From Lineus longissimus (Eukaryota > Nemertea > Pilidiophora > Heteronemertea > Lineidae): a DNA stretch of 64,000 nt. This document shows positions 1 to 14,466 of this stretch, in pieces. The first letter of the stretch is position 1, and every line of letters starts with the position of its first letter. The stretch is from positions 24,398,646 to 24,462,645 of the forward strand of contig NC_088311.1 in the NCBI RefSeq assembly GCF_910592395.1, written 5' to 3'. Position numbers and translations under genes: made by a program. The notes beneath the pieces are model-generated. The model searched no databases. It had not been told where the DNA came from and saw only the letters and a program-made list of their open reading frames with translations.

Positions 1-1841
1 CTACGCTCAACACAGGAGATCTGCCCGAAGATCACTGGCTCAACTCTGTCTAATGAACATTCTCAATGTTATTGGCTATTTCTCCAATGACCCCAAGTTG
101 ACTGGAGGGGAAGATTGGTTGTATGTGTTTTGGACAAAGGCCCGTGTAAGATTTGATGGGAAATCTAGGAAACGCTTGGTTTTAAGCGGCCCCCTTGTTT
201 TGCCATGGACCGTAAATATTATGCTTTTGTTTCAGAATTACACAAAGAAAAGGTTAGCGGGACGAATACCCCAGGTCTGTTTGGCTTTCGTTCTTTAAGC
301 ATAGCTTCTGAGACGTCGCACCTACAACTTGTCAGAGAAACACCCCGAGTCTTTAAAATTGGAGTGGAGATCTTTCAATCTGTGTCGGCTGACCTCATGC
401 TCACAGAATCATTTGACAGATTAACTTCTCCGTCTTGAGTGCACTCCCTAGGAATCGCTATCCACTTTTGTGGCCATGGGTCATTTTTACTGCGGCCAGC
501 TCTGCTTTTGCTTTTTATTTTTGGTGATGCCTGTACATTGTGAAAATGAGGGTTTCCTGCATGAACAATGTATTAACACGAACCAATGGCAGTGTAGGAA
601 TGCGGCATGTCTTCTTGTCTGCCCTAACTGTACATGTATGGTATGTTTTCATCTTATTGCTGCAATCAGCTGTTTGCCTGGCCCAATAGACCGCTTGCCA
701 ATAAATCTGATTATGCCTTGATATCAAACAAGAGAAGATTTGCCTAGGAAGTGTGCTCATTTCAATTTTATTTTATATCTTTCATTTACAAAACTGTCTT
801 TATCTGCTCCGACTTTCCGTTCATGCCTGAATAAGAAAGAGTTTTCCTTGGTTCAAAACAGAGAGGTTGCACACCATCTCTGACTCGACTTTACCAAGAG
901 GACTTCAGCAATGGTGGCCTGTGTTGACAGTCACAGAACAAGTGACTGTCCTGAGATTAACCAAGGGAATGGAAGTGTACCATCGTATTGGGCTTGGCTG
1001 CCTGAGCATCCATGCAATATTGCAGATGCCAAAATATAAAGAACATGGTGAATAATTGTACATCAGTGTATTTTATTTGAGGGTGCATGAACGTTGCATG
1101 GTCGTTCTTTGTCGAGGGGGAAAATCAAAAAAGCTTTTTCCGATTTGCTGTTGTTGATAACTCTATTGATAATGTTTGTTGGAATGTTCAATTGGTACAG
1201 TAACACACCCTTTGACCACTTGGTTAGTCAAGAAGTTCTGAAAGTCATACGTAGACCTACGTCCCTGTCAGTCACAGTTGACTTGTCAAAACGTAGACAT
1301 ACGTCGATGGCAGTCGAATAGTTTACCTTCCCCTAGACAAGTTGGATTCCTCTTCTATACTGTCGTCAATTAGCTTCTTAGAGTAGTTTGCTTCCTGTCT
1401 TGTCTGCTACTAACAGCTAGATTAATTGCCAGATATTCCCTGTTCCGGGACACCTGTTATATCACGGTGCCAAGATTTCAGCTGATTCTTGTGTGTAGAA
1501 TCAACAGTTAGATTGTCTGTAATGATGTTAGAGAAAAATGTCTTAGAACATTTGCATTGCCGGTTATGCTGGTAAGAAAAACCACCGACCTACGTAGATG
1601 TTAGAGCCATGTGAATGGAAGTATTAAACAAACTTATGATTTGTCAAATTTTGACAGCTCTGCAAAACGTACGCCTGCTTGCTGTGCCATCTATAGGGAA
1701 TTAGTCAAAATGTAGTTTCCCATTTACATGAGAGGTAGGTGTGAGTGTTTGGATGTGGTAGCATGTAGCCATCCTGAAAGAACACTTGGATCTCAACTTC
1801 TCTTGATGTGATGGCTGGTGACGTTATGTTCCTATTTCTAG
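1..1841 (+). other. Intron of the transportin gene
   Basis: No coding exon could be recognised. I looked for the transportin segment preceding the RPYIPLVL exon (the NNATWAIGEI-type block) and did not find it, so this stretch is read as an intron whose 5' exon is outside the window. Short open frames here have no family features. Confidence 0.6.
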
Positions 1842-4800
1842 GTGCCGACATGCGCCCTTATATTCCATTGGTTCTTACACATCTGATTGAGATCATCAAT
1901 CGACCGAACACACCCAAGACGCTCCTAGAGAATACCGGTAAGTATACGGTCATTGATCGTTAAAAAAGCTGATTTAAATGTCAAACATGATTTTTGTCAA
2001 AAATCTGTAACTTTGGGCTGTTAGGTTGTGCTTGCAATTCATGTGATTGTCTGTTGCAAAATTTTATTTCTGAAAAAGGGACATCCCCAATATATCATTG
2101 GTTTGGCCTTGTCAAATGCTTGTTCATGCTTTGAAGTTGTCAAGAAATGGTGCCACTATCTGTGTCCCAATTAAACCGGGGAAGTGCTACACTCTCACAT
2201 GATGTATGGCTGGGAACTGAACAAAACACACTAGAGTAGATACCACTGTGGTGTAGTTCTTCTTGATGAGTGCTATCTCTGAAACCTACCAAAGGACTCA
2301 ACCTGACCAAATCATGTGAATGAAGGCCCTCTAATGCCCATAGTTCCAGTCATAGTTGTAATTGACTCGATCTTTTTTTCACTTTACGTTTTGAGAACTG
2401 TGGACCTAGCACTTTTCCGTAACATATATAGTTAACTCTCAGTAGACATGTTAGGCTATGGACAAGCCATTTAAACACTCCATTCACTCGTCCACAGTTT
2501 TCTTATTGATATGCCCGGAATTTAAGTTCAACGCTGAAATTTCATTTTGAATGTCGCCATCATTTAGCAAAGCTTGATTTTCAATAGTCTTAGGCTCTGT
2601 TTCTCACACGATACTCTCGTAACTCACTTCAGTAGCCTACAGTCAGCTTTAGAAGTAAATGTCCACATCATTTTGGGCAGTTGTGTGAAAACTACTGGTC
2701 GGAATTCTTCAAAGTTTGGATTTCATTCAGTCCACTTTTGGGACCCTGGTCTGTATTCTCAAAATTGTCCCAAAATTATTATAGACTTCAGAAAACATAA
2801 CTTTGAAGAGATTTTATCGTTAGTTTTTACACAATGGCCAAAGAGAATGTGGCCATTTACTTCTGACAATGCCTGTAGTTATTTTCAACTCTTCTACCTT
2901 GTTGTCTACACTCTTTACTTTCTTCACTCACTTGTCTGTAGAGATACATTTTTTCATCATTTCTCTTCACATTCATGTTTTTTATTTGCATGCTTTTTGC
3001 ACGTATGTTTTGCTAAAGATTTATGGGCCATAGTTATCGAAATCAACATTTAACATAAATTGAAATAGTTCCACTGTCAATTGAAAGAGGGCAGTGGATG
3101 TCAAACGTTGTAAAAAATATATCCATGATCAAAAAAATTTATGGAAATTGGTACTTAAATCAATGTCAAAATGGATTTCTTGTAGATTTTTTTGCTGATG
3201 CGGCACTTCCAACAAAAACATCTTATGACAAATTTACATGTCCCTTTCACTATAAATCTCGGCAACTAAATAAACATCTGATTCCACGAAGCAGTTTACC
3301 ATCAGAGTTTTGCTGCTTTCCATGCTCCATGCCCTGTGGTCAGTTGCCATTGCCGAGCCAATAACTTGCATCATGATTATTCCGATGCCTGTGGAAGCCT
3401 TGTCACAGTTGTGTATAAACTAAACTGAAGTTCTGCATTTTGAAAATCTCGATGTTTTCTTCTTATTTTGCACTAAATTAGTCTCTTGTAATGTTAGTCG
3501 TACTGTAGTTGCACTTTTACACATCTTCACCGTTTGAAATTATTCAATTTTGTGCACATTTTGGCAGTACTTTATTGCCTCACTTTAACATCTCTTTCTT
3601 CAGTCTTCTCCCCTCTATTTGCACAGTGCGATGACCCCCTGTTTCGTGCTCGTATTCAGTGCATTCTTCACTGTCTTTGATGCCCGTGTTTTCATCTCAC
3701 ACTGAGTCAGAGTTGTATTGTATTCACCGCGCAGCTTTGCACCATGTCTTGTGGCCAAGTGTAACAAATGATTGGAGTAAAGTTGACTGGATGCATTTGA
3801 ATTTTTAACATGCTGTAACGGGTTTGTCGAAAATGTGAATAAAAAGTGGAGAGCAAACACATGGTGGGTGAACCAAGACCATTACATGGAGTCAGTTCAG
3901 TGGCAATTGTTTTGCCGTCCATGGCCATGTATTTGCCATTTAATAATGATGATGATGATGATGATGATGACGTCATCTGCACCTCGTCTAAACCTGACTT
4001 TCTCTGCAGAATATTCCTGAGAAGCTCGGTGGTGAGGAAAGAGTTGTCAAGTTTGTTAATAGGTCATGGTGCCACTTCTACATGGGTCCATCGTGACTTG
4101 AGTCACTCGTTCATTCTGGCAAGTGGACCTCATTATTTGATATCATCATTTGATCATCAAGCATCTGATAACATCTTAATACTCCAGAGTTTCTTACATT
4201 TGGCTGTAAACTATGTCATTCGCATAAAGTCTATTACGATAATGTCACATTGTTTTGATTTCTACGTAGCTTACTGTGATAAACTACACATAATACCAAC
4301 AATATCTAAAATACATGTGAAGCGTAGTCCCGTTATAGTCAACTTTATAGGAAATTTAGGATTTAGAACCTTAACACAAGATCTGCCTTAACCTATGATA
4401 GTTGCCAAACCGAAGTTCATTGATTAATTTACCATTAAACTACATGTAAGATCCACCACAAAGGTCCTTCAACACTTTTAAAATATAGGTGGCGTTTTTA
4501 CAGCACACGAAGTTCTCCATCAATAAGTTGTGTTGCAGTGTGCTTGTCCGTAGATTATAGTACACTGTTGTCTAATGTGGAGAGGTTACGATGTTTTTGC
4601 ACTTGGGTTATAGATCTGAAACTATAGGTATAGTGGAGTACAGAGAACATGAAACTGCTGCTGGTCCTTGAGGGTCAAAGTCTTTTCAAGCTCTAATGCC
4701 GGCATTACTACACAGCAGGCTTAGTCGAGCTGAAACAGATGGAATTATATGGAGATGTATTAGAGTTGAACTTAATTGGTGTTTAGGAAACGGCACTGAA

Positions 4801-7288
4801 ATGTCCAAAGAACAGAGCAAGCAAACCAGTAATTTTGACCTGCAAAAGTGCAAATGTTTTTGACTGGTGATTTGTTGGGGTAACACTTATTCTAATTGCA
4901 TGAGGTGAGAAAGTTTGTAACATTTGCTGAAACTGTAGCATTGTATTAGAAATGTGTACTAGGTGTACCCTGCATGACGTCTCAGAACGTTCTAATAGCC
5001 CGGTTGAAGGTCTTGCCATGATGACTTTATCTATCGAGTTTGTCAAATGTGTATACAGGCATTGGATTAAACCAACGTATAGTTTTAAAGAGGAAGTTGT
5101 CATACTGTTTTTGATACACCATTTTGGTCAGGTCTTGTTGCGGCGAAACCCTTGATGACTTGGCAAGTTCTGAGTTGATCGTCATCTTGGGCATTACTAG
5201 CTCCATACTGGGAAAACCTTAGGCCTGGTCAACAAGTATGGATTATACTTGATGTGGTGGCCTCCAACACATACATGTACCTCCTTCCCAACGTCTCACT
5301 CAGAATCATGTTTAACACTGTGTCTTGGTTTTCTTCAATAGCCTGTATACACCCTGCGTGCATTTTCATGTTTCTCTGTAGAATTAAAGAGTGTAGATGA
5401 CTTGGTTGTTGAACAGAACTGATCGCTCCACAGTACCATCATAACTGTATATTCATATATGAATAAATATCTATTTTCACAAGGCTGGTTGCTGTCCTTA
5501 CCCCTGTGATATATTTAGATTAATATGCTGCAAATGTGTGGGAAATCAGTCAGGTCATGGACTGTAATCATAATTTTTCATTTTATTCAACATCTGATTC
5601 AACACTGGGTTCAATCTATGTAAGCTTTTTTGGTGAGGAGAAATTACTGGGTAGGGGGATGTTCACAAAGTTTTTTAGTTTCAAATTGAATTGAATTCAT
5701 TATTTGTGGTCTGTTGTTAATGGAAAAGTGATTAAAGAGGAGGCTTGCATTTCAATGCATCGGCCTTTCTCTTCTGCTACTGTAGCTTATCATGGGACAA
5801 TTGAGAAGTGAATGAGCTTATCAAAAAAGAATGTTGGAACAGCGAGGCCGTCCAAAACCAACTTTTCTGGGAGTTTTATGATGAAATAGTCGCGTTGTCC
5901 ATGTTGTTCTGGTAAGGACCGCAAGCAGCCTTCACTTGACATTGATATTTTGAATGATATTTGATTTGCCTGTATGTTTATGTTGATTCGTTGTCTTTCT
6001 CTGTTTTCTTCCCATTTATATTTGCTCCCCGTCTCGTCTCTTGTTACCATGGTACCCGTTAGCGATAACAATTGGTCGCCTTGGTTTAGTATGTCCACAA
6101 GAAGTCGCCCCTCTGTTGCAACAGTTTATACGGCAATGGTGTGTAGACGTTTTTTATTTTTCAATTTTTACAATTTGATTTATGCAATACTTGTACTTGA
6201 CGTAGCAAATGATGTCTGAAAGAGAAGGAGATTAAGTTTGTTCTCAGACTCCTTGTTGTAGTTCTATTGTGTGCATATGAGTAAGTTATTTGTGTTACGC
6301 TTCTTGTGACCTGGATGAACAGACGTCTTTTTTTCGGGGGTCTACCCCTGTCTAACACTTTATTTAGTTTGATTGGCGGATTGCACACTAATGTCATATT
6401 AATGGACACCTGAAGTGGAACTTGATCTGTTCACTGTAGTCTCTTAGCTATCCCACCGTGGTCTGTTTATCTGTAAGTGGCATGAGCAAGACTTGTTCTT
6501 TCTCCACGACCTCCTGACGATCGTGTAGACGAAGCATAAACGCCATCCATGCACACACTAATTATTAGCTGTGAGTCTTGGTATTGTTTGAGACATAAAT
6601 GTGCTTTCAAGAGTTCTTCCATACTCTGTCAGTTGAGTGATTCAAACCGACAAGGCATTTTACAAGTTGTCGCACAGTTTTAGTCACTCGACCGTCTGGA
6701 TTTTAGGAGAACTCTGCTGTTAACTGTTTATAATATGTCTTTGTTTACATTTCGAGGTCGTCTGCTTGACGTTGTTATGTTTTTCCTTTTGCCAGGTGCA
6801 CATCTCTGCGCAATATCAGAGACAACGAAGAGAAGGACTCCGCGTTTCGTGGGGTCTGTCACATGATCAGTTTCAACCCTGGCGGAGTCGCGCAAGACTT
6901 CATCTTCTTCTGTGATGCTGTTGCATCATGGGTAAATCCAAAAGACGACCTTAAGCAAATGTTCTTCAAGGTAAGAGTATTTTCAAGAAATTGATTTGAC
7001 AGGTTTCATCACTGAAATGAGTGGAAGTATGATCCAGTGGCAGTGGTTAATTTGATCAGACGCATAATTTGAACAGCTTTGGTTTGAAACCAGCTACCAT
7101 AGGTAACATGTTGATTTCCAATAGACAGCAGACATCCCTGTGTGTGACTGACTTTCATTTTGACTTTGCAATTTTTGCAGATCTTGCATGGCTTCAAGAG
7201 CCACTATGGCGAGGAGTACTGGGGTCGATTTGCCGAGCAGTTTCCTTTACCACTGAAGGAGCGCTTGGCGGCCACCTATGGCGTGTGA
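1842..7288 (+). CDS. TNPO1: Transportin-1/2 (importin beta-2), C-terminal exons, partial at 5' side
   Basis: Nuclear import receptor of the karyopherin beta-2 family, which carries PY-NLS cargo such as hnRNPs through the nuclear pore. Four coding exons are visible: 1842-1937, 6063-6138, 6796-6970 and 7181-7288 (TGA at 7286-7288). All have AG/GT borders and the phases close exactly. The joined product is the last ~150 residues of the family, including [66 protein letters not shown] and a C-terminus ending [10 protein letters not shown], as in transportins. These are the last HEAT repeats. Exons coding for the N-terminal ~740 residues lie left of the window; positions 1-1841 are the preceding intron. 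A GTAAGT donor 16 nt after the stop (about 7304) and an acceptor near 7499 suggest a 3'-UTR intron, too close to the stop to trigger nonsense decay. Family identity is very secure; TNPO1 versus TNPO2 cannot be separated in an invertebrate. Confidence 0.95.
3945..3970. repeat. (ATG)n trinucleotide microsatellite
   Basis: About eight uninterrupted ATG/GAT units inside the large transportin intron (1938-6062). It is translated as an Asp or Met run in some spurious frames but has no exon borders. A tail left by an old LINE insertion is possible, because a LINE at 24.9 kb ends in the same triplet. Confidence 0.8.
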
Positions 7289-10200
7289 GGGATCCAACCA
7301 CAATGTAAGTCAATGAGGTAGATCAGACTATAGATAGATCGAACGTCGTGGGTTTGAAGGCAGGGACAGATCACATCGCTTGTGACCTTGGCAAAGTAGT
7401 TACTTCAATACCAAGTTCTTCAAATGAGCAGCGTTAAACAAAGCTTTGTTGCGTCTTTCTTGATTGTAACATTGTCATTCTTGTTTGTTTGTTTTTCAGC
7501 ACCAGGGGAATCAGGGTCAAGGGACTTGCCATCATAGAGCCACAGGGCCACCCAGGGACAGCGACCACCAACCAGGGGAGGGGGGACACCCTCTTGCATC
7601 GATGCTCATCGGTTATCGAACTATCATCATTGCAGGATACTATTGGACACCCGGGAGGTCAATAGGTCAATCAGGTCATCATAGCGGGTGGGACCATGGG
7701 CAGGGTTAGGTCATACTGGGCTGCCGGGCTGGGCAGGGAGGGAGATGATTGGAGGAAACCAGATCGCCACGATTATGTGCGAGATGGCTGGGACATCGGG
7801 CAGGTTTGTGCGGGTATACAACCCCAGGGTCAAATGATTTAAACCCAACCTTATGAACTGCTGTTTACTGGCGTATTAGTTTGGTTCAGGTTCGATTCAA
7901 TGACACTGGGGGTTCTGGGATACTGGGAGATTACATCATCGGGAAACATCGAGATTTACTGGGTTACTATGGAGTTAAAGGGAAACTAACTGGCGTCATT
8001 CGGGAAGTTATTCCAAGATTAAGAAACTGGGTGTACATACCTTAAGATTTTTGGCAACATCAACAGTTTAGAAGTAGGTGATATCGTACTTTGAGGTTAA
8101 TTTCTAACGTGGTGGATTTGCAGATATAGTGTTATTATTGTACCTAGGATGTCCAGTTGTCGCGGTTGTGTGGCTTTTATCTAAATTTCATTATTAGCTT
8201 GTGCTGATTGTATGTTGGACTTTGACATTATATTTAGATTCCTGTCCTCTTATGCTAGAAAGATGTGCTCTTACAACAGTCATACTCGTAAGTCAATCAT
8301 CCTGACTCATAGGGATTTGTATCACCTCATATTTCACCAGCTTAGAACCCCTGGTTATGATTATCAGTTAAGGTTAAAGGCATTGGCCTATTCGTATGGT
8401 AGTGTGAGTCCACTACGTGCTACTTTCCTCCTGTTCGTTGCTTGAACATGTCTCGCATCCACTGCACAGCCTCGACAACTGGATATGACCAATGTTAACA
8501 TGTTCACCCTACTTAGTAAGCACACCAATGTTAAGCGATCGGAAAGCCAAGTTTGCAGAGAAGTCACACGTAACACATGAATTTAGAACAAAGAAGTTCC
8601 TACCCAAGTGTAGGCTACAAAGGTGCCATTGTCACTCCTTTCGTCGAAGGAGACTCATAAAATGTAGCCAAGTGACTTCTCTGTAAACTCAGCCTGAGAT
8701 CTTTTTTTCTGAAGCAAAGAAATTGTAGCATGGTCAGATGTGTTTCTTGCTTGTATCGTACCGTCATGTAACCTAGGAATGCCCAAATAAGGCTCTGCTT
8801 TGCATAATTCTCCAAAGAAATGTCGCGTGAGAAAAATCGAGGCCTCTGGTCGAGGTGAGCCAATGACTGAAGTCAACAGTTAGTCGTTACAATAATTAGT
8901 CAGATGATCTCATAACTGGTTCGAGTGTGATTCAGTTTTGTCGGAGTTGTGTGATCAGTTAGAGACAGAATCTGTTGAAATCTTGCGGATAAGAACTGAG
9001 GAAGATTTCACTTCAAGAAGTGGGAGAAATAATGTGAGTGAACTTCCATGGAGTTAGTATGGTTGAAGTGAGATGTCTTGGAAAGATCAATCCATGGAAG
9101 GATGATGTCAGTTGTCTGACTGATAGACATGAATGGTAATGAGGCATTCCGCTATCATTTGAGAAGTAATCAATGTAATTAACTAATTAGTCATGCATAA
9201 TAGAATTCGTAGTGAAGAGTACCATTCAACCGGTCAAGGTCAGAAGGTATTGCCTGGCAACTCATTTGGGTCTCCATGGTAACAATTGCCTTGAATGGCC
9301 GCATTCGACCTTGACCTCATGGTGTTTACTTGTTCTTCATGCCATACATCACTATCCTTTTATTTCATGTAATGTTTTATCATAACAATGTGTTCAATTT
9401 ACTTCATTTCACACGTCTTTGATTTCTCAACTTTTGTTCTACCAATTCCTCGTGCATGGAATTTTATATAGAAAAAATGCCTACTGTCTCGGTGACCTAC
9501 ATCAGATAACAGTAATGCCCGGAATTCTTTGTACGTTGATTTGGTCGTTTTGAAATTCACAAGATGTTGGAAGCCTATTTTTAGTCTTAGCTGACTCTGA
9601 TTAATGTATGCACCAGTCCTATGTATCATTTCCCATAACATGTAACTGCATTAAGCTCATACACTTCTCTCATTGGAAAAACTATTAGAGAGAGAAAAAC
9701 AGGTGACCAACCCCGATTGACAGCTAAGAATACTTTCTAGATTTGATTGGTATTAGTTCGGGCACCTGCTGGCAGGTGGCAGGATGGTGCAACAGGAACT
9801 TAGTCCTCTGGTGTAATGCTGACCGCAAAGGATCAAATTATTCACGCGGTTTTCTGAATATACTAGTTCAGGGCCTTGAGCTTGAATGTATTGACCGACA
9901 TGTAAGACCTGCATCAGTATGTTTATGAAATATGGCAAAAGATTTTATCGTTTTCGGCTGGCATTGGTAAACTTTTTGAGCGTTAACCCTTCATTGAACG
10001 AGTTGGTGTTATCAGGAACATCCAATGAATACTGTTGCTGGCATTGAGCCCATCACTGAACCGAGGCTTGCCTTTGAAAAGCCACATCTCTGAAGTGTCA
10101 AACAAAACATTGGCCGTAATAAAATTTCAACTTTCTTAGAACTAAGATAATATTTGGACTAAAGAATTGTGACGTTCCTTATGACGCATACCCAAGTTAA

Positions 10201-13200
10201 AACCTGTTTGGATACCGATTCACTTGGAATTGGAGTGTTGTGGAAACCATTGTGTTCTCGCCAAAATCATTTTACTTTACGGGTAACTTCTTATGCACTT
10301 GTCGTCTAATGTCGGACAATCTGTTTTAGAGAGAATTACGCTTGTAATTGCGTGTTGTATTAACGGAAGTATTGTCAAAATTTGCAATGGTAGGATGTAG
10401 TTTGATGAAGCTTGTGAGACCCTTGTGAAGCATCCTTGTGATTTAATGAAACAGTGAAAGTGAATCCATTATTTAAACTCGTGCAGAGTGCGATTTTTGA
10501 ATAATGAGAAAACCATCAAATCTTCCAAATTTGTCTCGTATAAAATCTGTGCTTGAAAAAAATGGATAACGTCTTGCTCAAACATGACCTCATTTGGTGT
10601 TACGATCGCACCATTTGAAACTACTAGTAAAGCTCCCCTATTTATTGTGATAGGTGTATATACGTCTATATTAGCCTTTAAAGTGTACCCCAACTGACAT
10701 GCCCATAATAGTCACTTGTTCTTACTCCGACTTGGGAAAGATTTCAATCTATGCCAATGTTTCGCCACAGGAATATTTTATCAGTGTATTATTTTTGTCA
10801 CAAAAGTCTGAAGTTGTGTTGGAAGTAACTTCACCAGTTTGATGAGGTGCCAGATTTTGTATTCTTGAGTTGTGTTTTTCCTGTGTCGTGTCCAGCGGCT
10901 GTACCACTTCCCCTAATCATTATCTTGCTTTATTACTGGTTACGTTTTAGTGTTATTGAAAGCGGGTTTTTCAGGTCGTTTTTTCTTAGATTTTTGTCGT
11001 CGTAGAGACATTATGCTGTGGCAACGTCTCTTCACCAAGACGGTGGGACAAACATGTTTTATTTTCAGAACAACCATGCAATGCACTGTCCTCTTGGCAT
11101 GACAAAAGAACACTTTTTACCCAAGTTTGCCACAGTTGAGGGATTATGTCTCTTACAGCAGAAGAAAATGTGACTTGTCATGTTTGATCTCAAAAAAAAT
11201 TTGGCTCTGCAGCCTGGCAATTTCTCTAACATACTTTGAATATCACTTTTTGCCTTTGACTAGCTGACTCATCTGTGACAAGCTAAAGTTGGACTTGCTT
11301 CATGGCTGTTCGAAATTAATGTGCTCTATTAACTCTGTAGGCCTAGATGCATTTCGCAAGTTGCTAGATAAAATGTACGAGAAGGTTTTTTCAAAGACAA
11401 TGCAACTTATATTTTTTCTGAACTTTCATGTGTTTTTTTTATTTGAAAGTTCAGATATATTTTTAATGACGATGACAATTTCATGTTATGTGGCAGGCAT
11501 AACAAGAATATTTAAAACCCTGTCGTGATTTTTTATTGGATGAATATGTTCTTATTATGTGACAGTCATAGTGGATGATCCTGTCGGGTTGGTAGTTTTA
11601 AGTGTGCGTGCAATCCTGGGAGGTTTTTCTGGGGTGAATATTTTGTTCCTGTTTTAAGGGGATTAGATAAATCTGTACTTAGAATGTCGCTATACATAAT
11701 TGTTTTTATGGTTTTATGATAGTGATAAGTGAGAAATTTATTGGGCCAATTATGTGATGTGTGAATTGGTGGGGCATGGGCCAAAAATGTGAATGAGACG
11801 TGTGTTTGGGTGGGGATTAAACTTGTGTGACTGGGTGGGACTTATCGTCTATATATTTTTATACGTGGGTTTATTTTTTATTGCATTTACTGGTTGTTTT
11901 TATTGTTTATTATGTATGTAATTTATTGAGTTTGAAATGTGATAGGCCCTGTGGCTATAAGTAAACCTCATCATGAACTCCCCATAACAGTGGTACAGCC
12001 GGCACCATCCCACACCTCGCGTGTTGTGCTTCGTTCGTTCATTTCTAGAAAGTATTCTTGAGTTCGTTGTGTTCATGAACATGTCTTTAGTTCAATCTAT
12101 ACTTTGTCTGCTGTCAACAGTTCCTGTGGAATGTGTTCACCTTGTGTTTTGGTTTGGCGGGGACGAAGCATCTTGAGTGAAAGGACAGATTGTCCTATTG
12201 TCTTTAGAACAAAGAGACCACTACTTACTGGTCAGAGCTAGAATCGATGACATGACATTTGTCACTCTTGGTAACAAAGATATTGAAAGTGTTGACTGGC
12301 TACTACAGTTGGACACTGAGGTAGAATCCTGCTAAGTTAATATCGCTCTTTGATAAGCAGTACAGAGAGGAACAGTTAGGTGCTACTTGCCCTGTGTTAC
12401 CTGCTACTGCCCATAGATGAACAGGGTGGAAGAAACTGCAGAATGATCAGATGTTCCAACTGACCAACCCACGGTGCATTGTCCTACGTCTCATATTTGT
12501 TTTTCAATCATGTCACTTATTGAAGTGGTAGTCCTTGTATTTTCATTGATATTGTTGATACCATGTTCTCTGGCCCCCTAACACACTGAAGGATAGGCCA
12601 CGGTAATAGGGTGTTCACATCTGTAATGGTTGCAACCAGATACAACAGTACATAAGGTTGCACAAACAAGAACTCTTGGCATGTCCTCCGTGTGTTGGTG
12701 GGGTTTTCGGCCTTTAATTAGTGTAGGTTTCTTTCATCAGAAGGGCCTGTTGTTCAAAGCTTTTAAGTACGTGGTTAGCCAGAGACAGGCTCTTGATAAC
12801 TCTGATATGGTCTTCATTGTTGTCCACAAGTTATCAAGAATATGCTCACGCTAATAGTGAACCACCCTTTGAAAAGCTGGCCTGCGCAGATCTACCATCA
12901 ATATAGAGATGCCCTTTGATCATTCTGTAATTGTGACATCTCTTCCCTCACACCGACCAGTGTTTATGGCAGACCTGAGGTTTCTCTAAGATGAAGAGGC
13001 AGGGATTCACCATTGTGTTTTACTGCAGTGAGGTTGTGGTAGAGCTGTTGTAAGGTTACATTGGATACAGGCGATCACAGCCGGTCGACCTTGGTGTACC
13101 AGCTGGTTTAAGTAGCGCCCTGCAGTGGTTCAACTACTGATATATTGCTCTGACGACTCACAGACATGGGTTCATTGTAGGCCACAATGGTGCATTCCGC

Positions 13201-13480
13201 TCCTGTTGGTGGAGACTCTTTGCCTGTATTGGTGGTAGGTTTGTGAATGACCCATGTTTAGTCATATACTGTAGCTCTGCTAACATTCAACTAGACTTCC
13301 TCTTGTGTCAAATATTAATGGGCTGTCAATAAAACATGCATGCAAAAACAGTCTTTGTTTCTTCCCTCAGAAAAATGAATTGCCTGTTCTAGTGTGTCCT
13401 GAGAAAAGGGATGTGACTATCATAAGGACAACTCTGAGAAATAGATTGTGACCTCCTTTATAGTCTTGTACCCTCCCTTT
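7289..13480 (+). other. Transportin 3' UTR and downstream spacer, no further gene seen
   Basis: After the transportin stop there is no recognisable coding exon on either strand. The proximal part is 3' UTR with a probable UTR intron (about 7305-7498). Candidate AATAAA signals occur near 10119 and 13328, but the true cleavage site cannot be fixed by eye. The rest is AT-rich, low-information sequence. Confidence 0.45.
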
Positions 13481-13729
13481 GTCCCATTGTCCGTGAGGAC
13501 AGATCCGAGGAATAGATTGAGACTGACATGATGAGGACATGTCTAGAGAACAGACTGTCCACTGTCCTTCAGTCTTGTACCCTCCCTTTGTCCCATTGTT
13601 TGTGAGGACAGGTCTGAGGAACAGGTTGTGACTGACAGGATGAGGACATGTCTAGGGAACATACTGTGGCCTACTGTCCACTGTCCTTCAGGCGGACAGG
13701 TCTGAGGAATAGGTTGTGACTGACAGGAT

Positions 13730-14466
13730 AACAGGCTCAACCTCAGCACTGAGACAACTCATGGGATGTACCTGGGAGAGCATTCAGCAGGCCCCTTCTG
13801 CCTCTGGTAGAGATTCTATCTCACTGTACATGCTCTTGGAGACAGGCTCAACCTCACCATTGAGACAACTCATGGGTTGCACCTGGGACAGCATTCAGCA
13901 GGACCCTTCTGCCTCTGGTAGAGATTCTGTCTCACTGTATGCGCTCTTGGAGACAGGCTCAACCTCACCATTGAGACAACTCATGGGTTGTACCTGGGAC
14001 AGCATTCAGCAGGACCCTTCTGCCTCTGGTAGAGATTCTGTCTCACTGTACATGCTCTTGGAGACAGGCTCAACCTCACCATTGAGACAACTCATGGGTT
14101 GTACCTGGGACAGCATTCAGCAGGACCCTTCTGCCTCTGGTAGAGATTCTATCTCACTGTACATGCTCTTGGAGACAGGCTCAACCTCACCATTGAGACA
14201 ACTCATGGGTTGTACCTGGGACAGCATTCAGCAGGACCCTTCTGCCTCTGGTAGAGATTCTGTCTCACTGTATGCGCTCTTGGAGACAGGCTCAACCTCA
14301 CCATTGAGACAACTCATGGGTTGTACCTGGGACAGCATTCAGCAGGACCCTTCTGCCTCTGGTAGAGATTCTGTCTCACTGTACATGCTCTTGGAGACAG
14401 GCTCAACCTCACCATTGAGACAACTCATGGGTTGTACCTGGGACAGCATTCACCAGGACCTTCAAA
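13730..14466. repeat. 111-bp tandem minisatellite, about 6.7 copies
   Basis: Direct tandem repeat with exact 111-bp spacing. The marker 'gacaggctcaacctca' starts at 13841, 13952, 14063, 14174, 14285 and 14396, with a diverged first copy from 13730. Because 111 is divisible by 3, one frame stays open for 252 codons and gives a 37-residue repeat, but there is no signal peptide, splice context or homology. The flanks at about 13480-13730 and 14470-14760 carry diverged shorter repeats around 'gaggacaggtctgaggaataggttgtgac', so a larger, older satellite underlies the region. It lies between the convergent transportin and transporter genes and is probably non-coding. Confidence 0.9.

Noticed and set aside
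470-721. Small Cys-rich open frame resembling a secreted protein
   Set aside because: It lies in a transportin intron and has no splice logic, no known cysteine pattern and an overlapping antisense frame of similar length; chance is sufficient.
3846-4391. 181-codon frame with an Asp run
   Set aside because: The Asp run is the ATG/GAT microsatellite, and the rest has no homology and falls inside the transportin intron bounded by proven exons.
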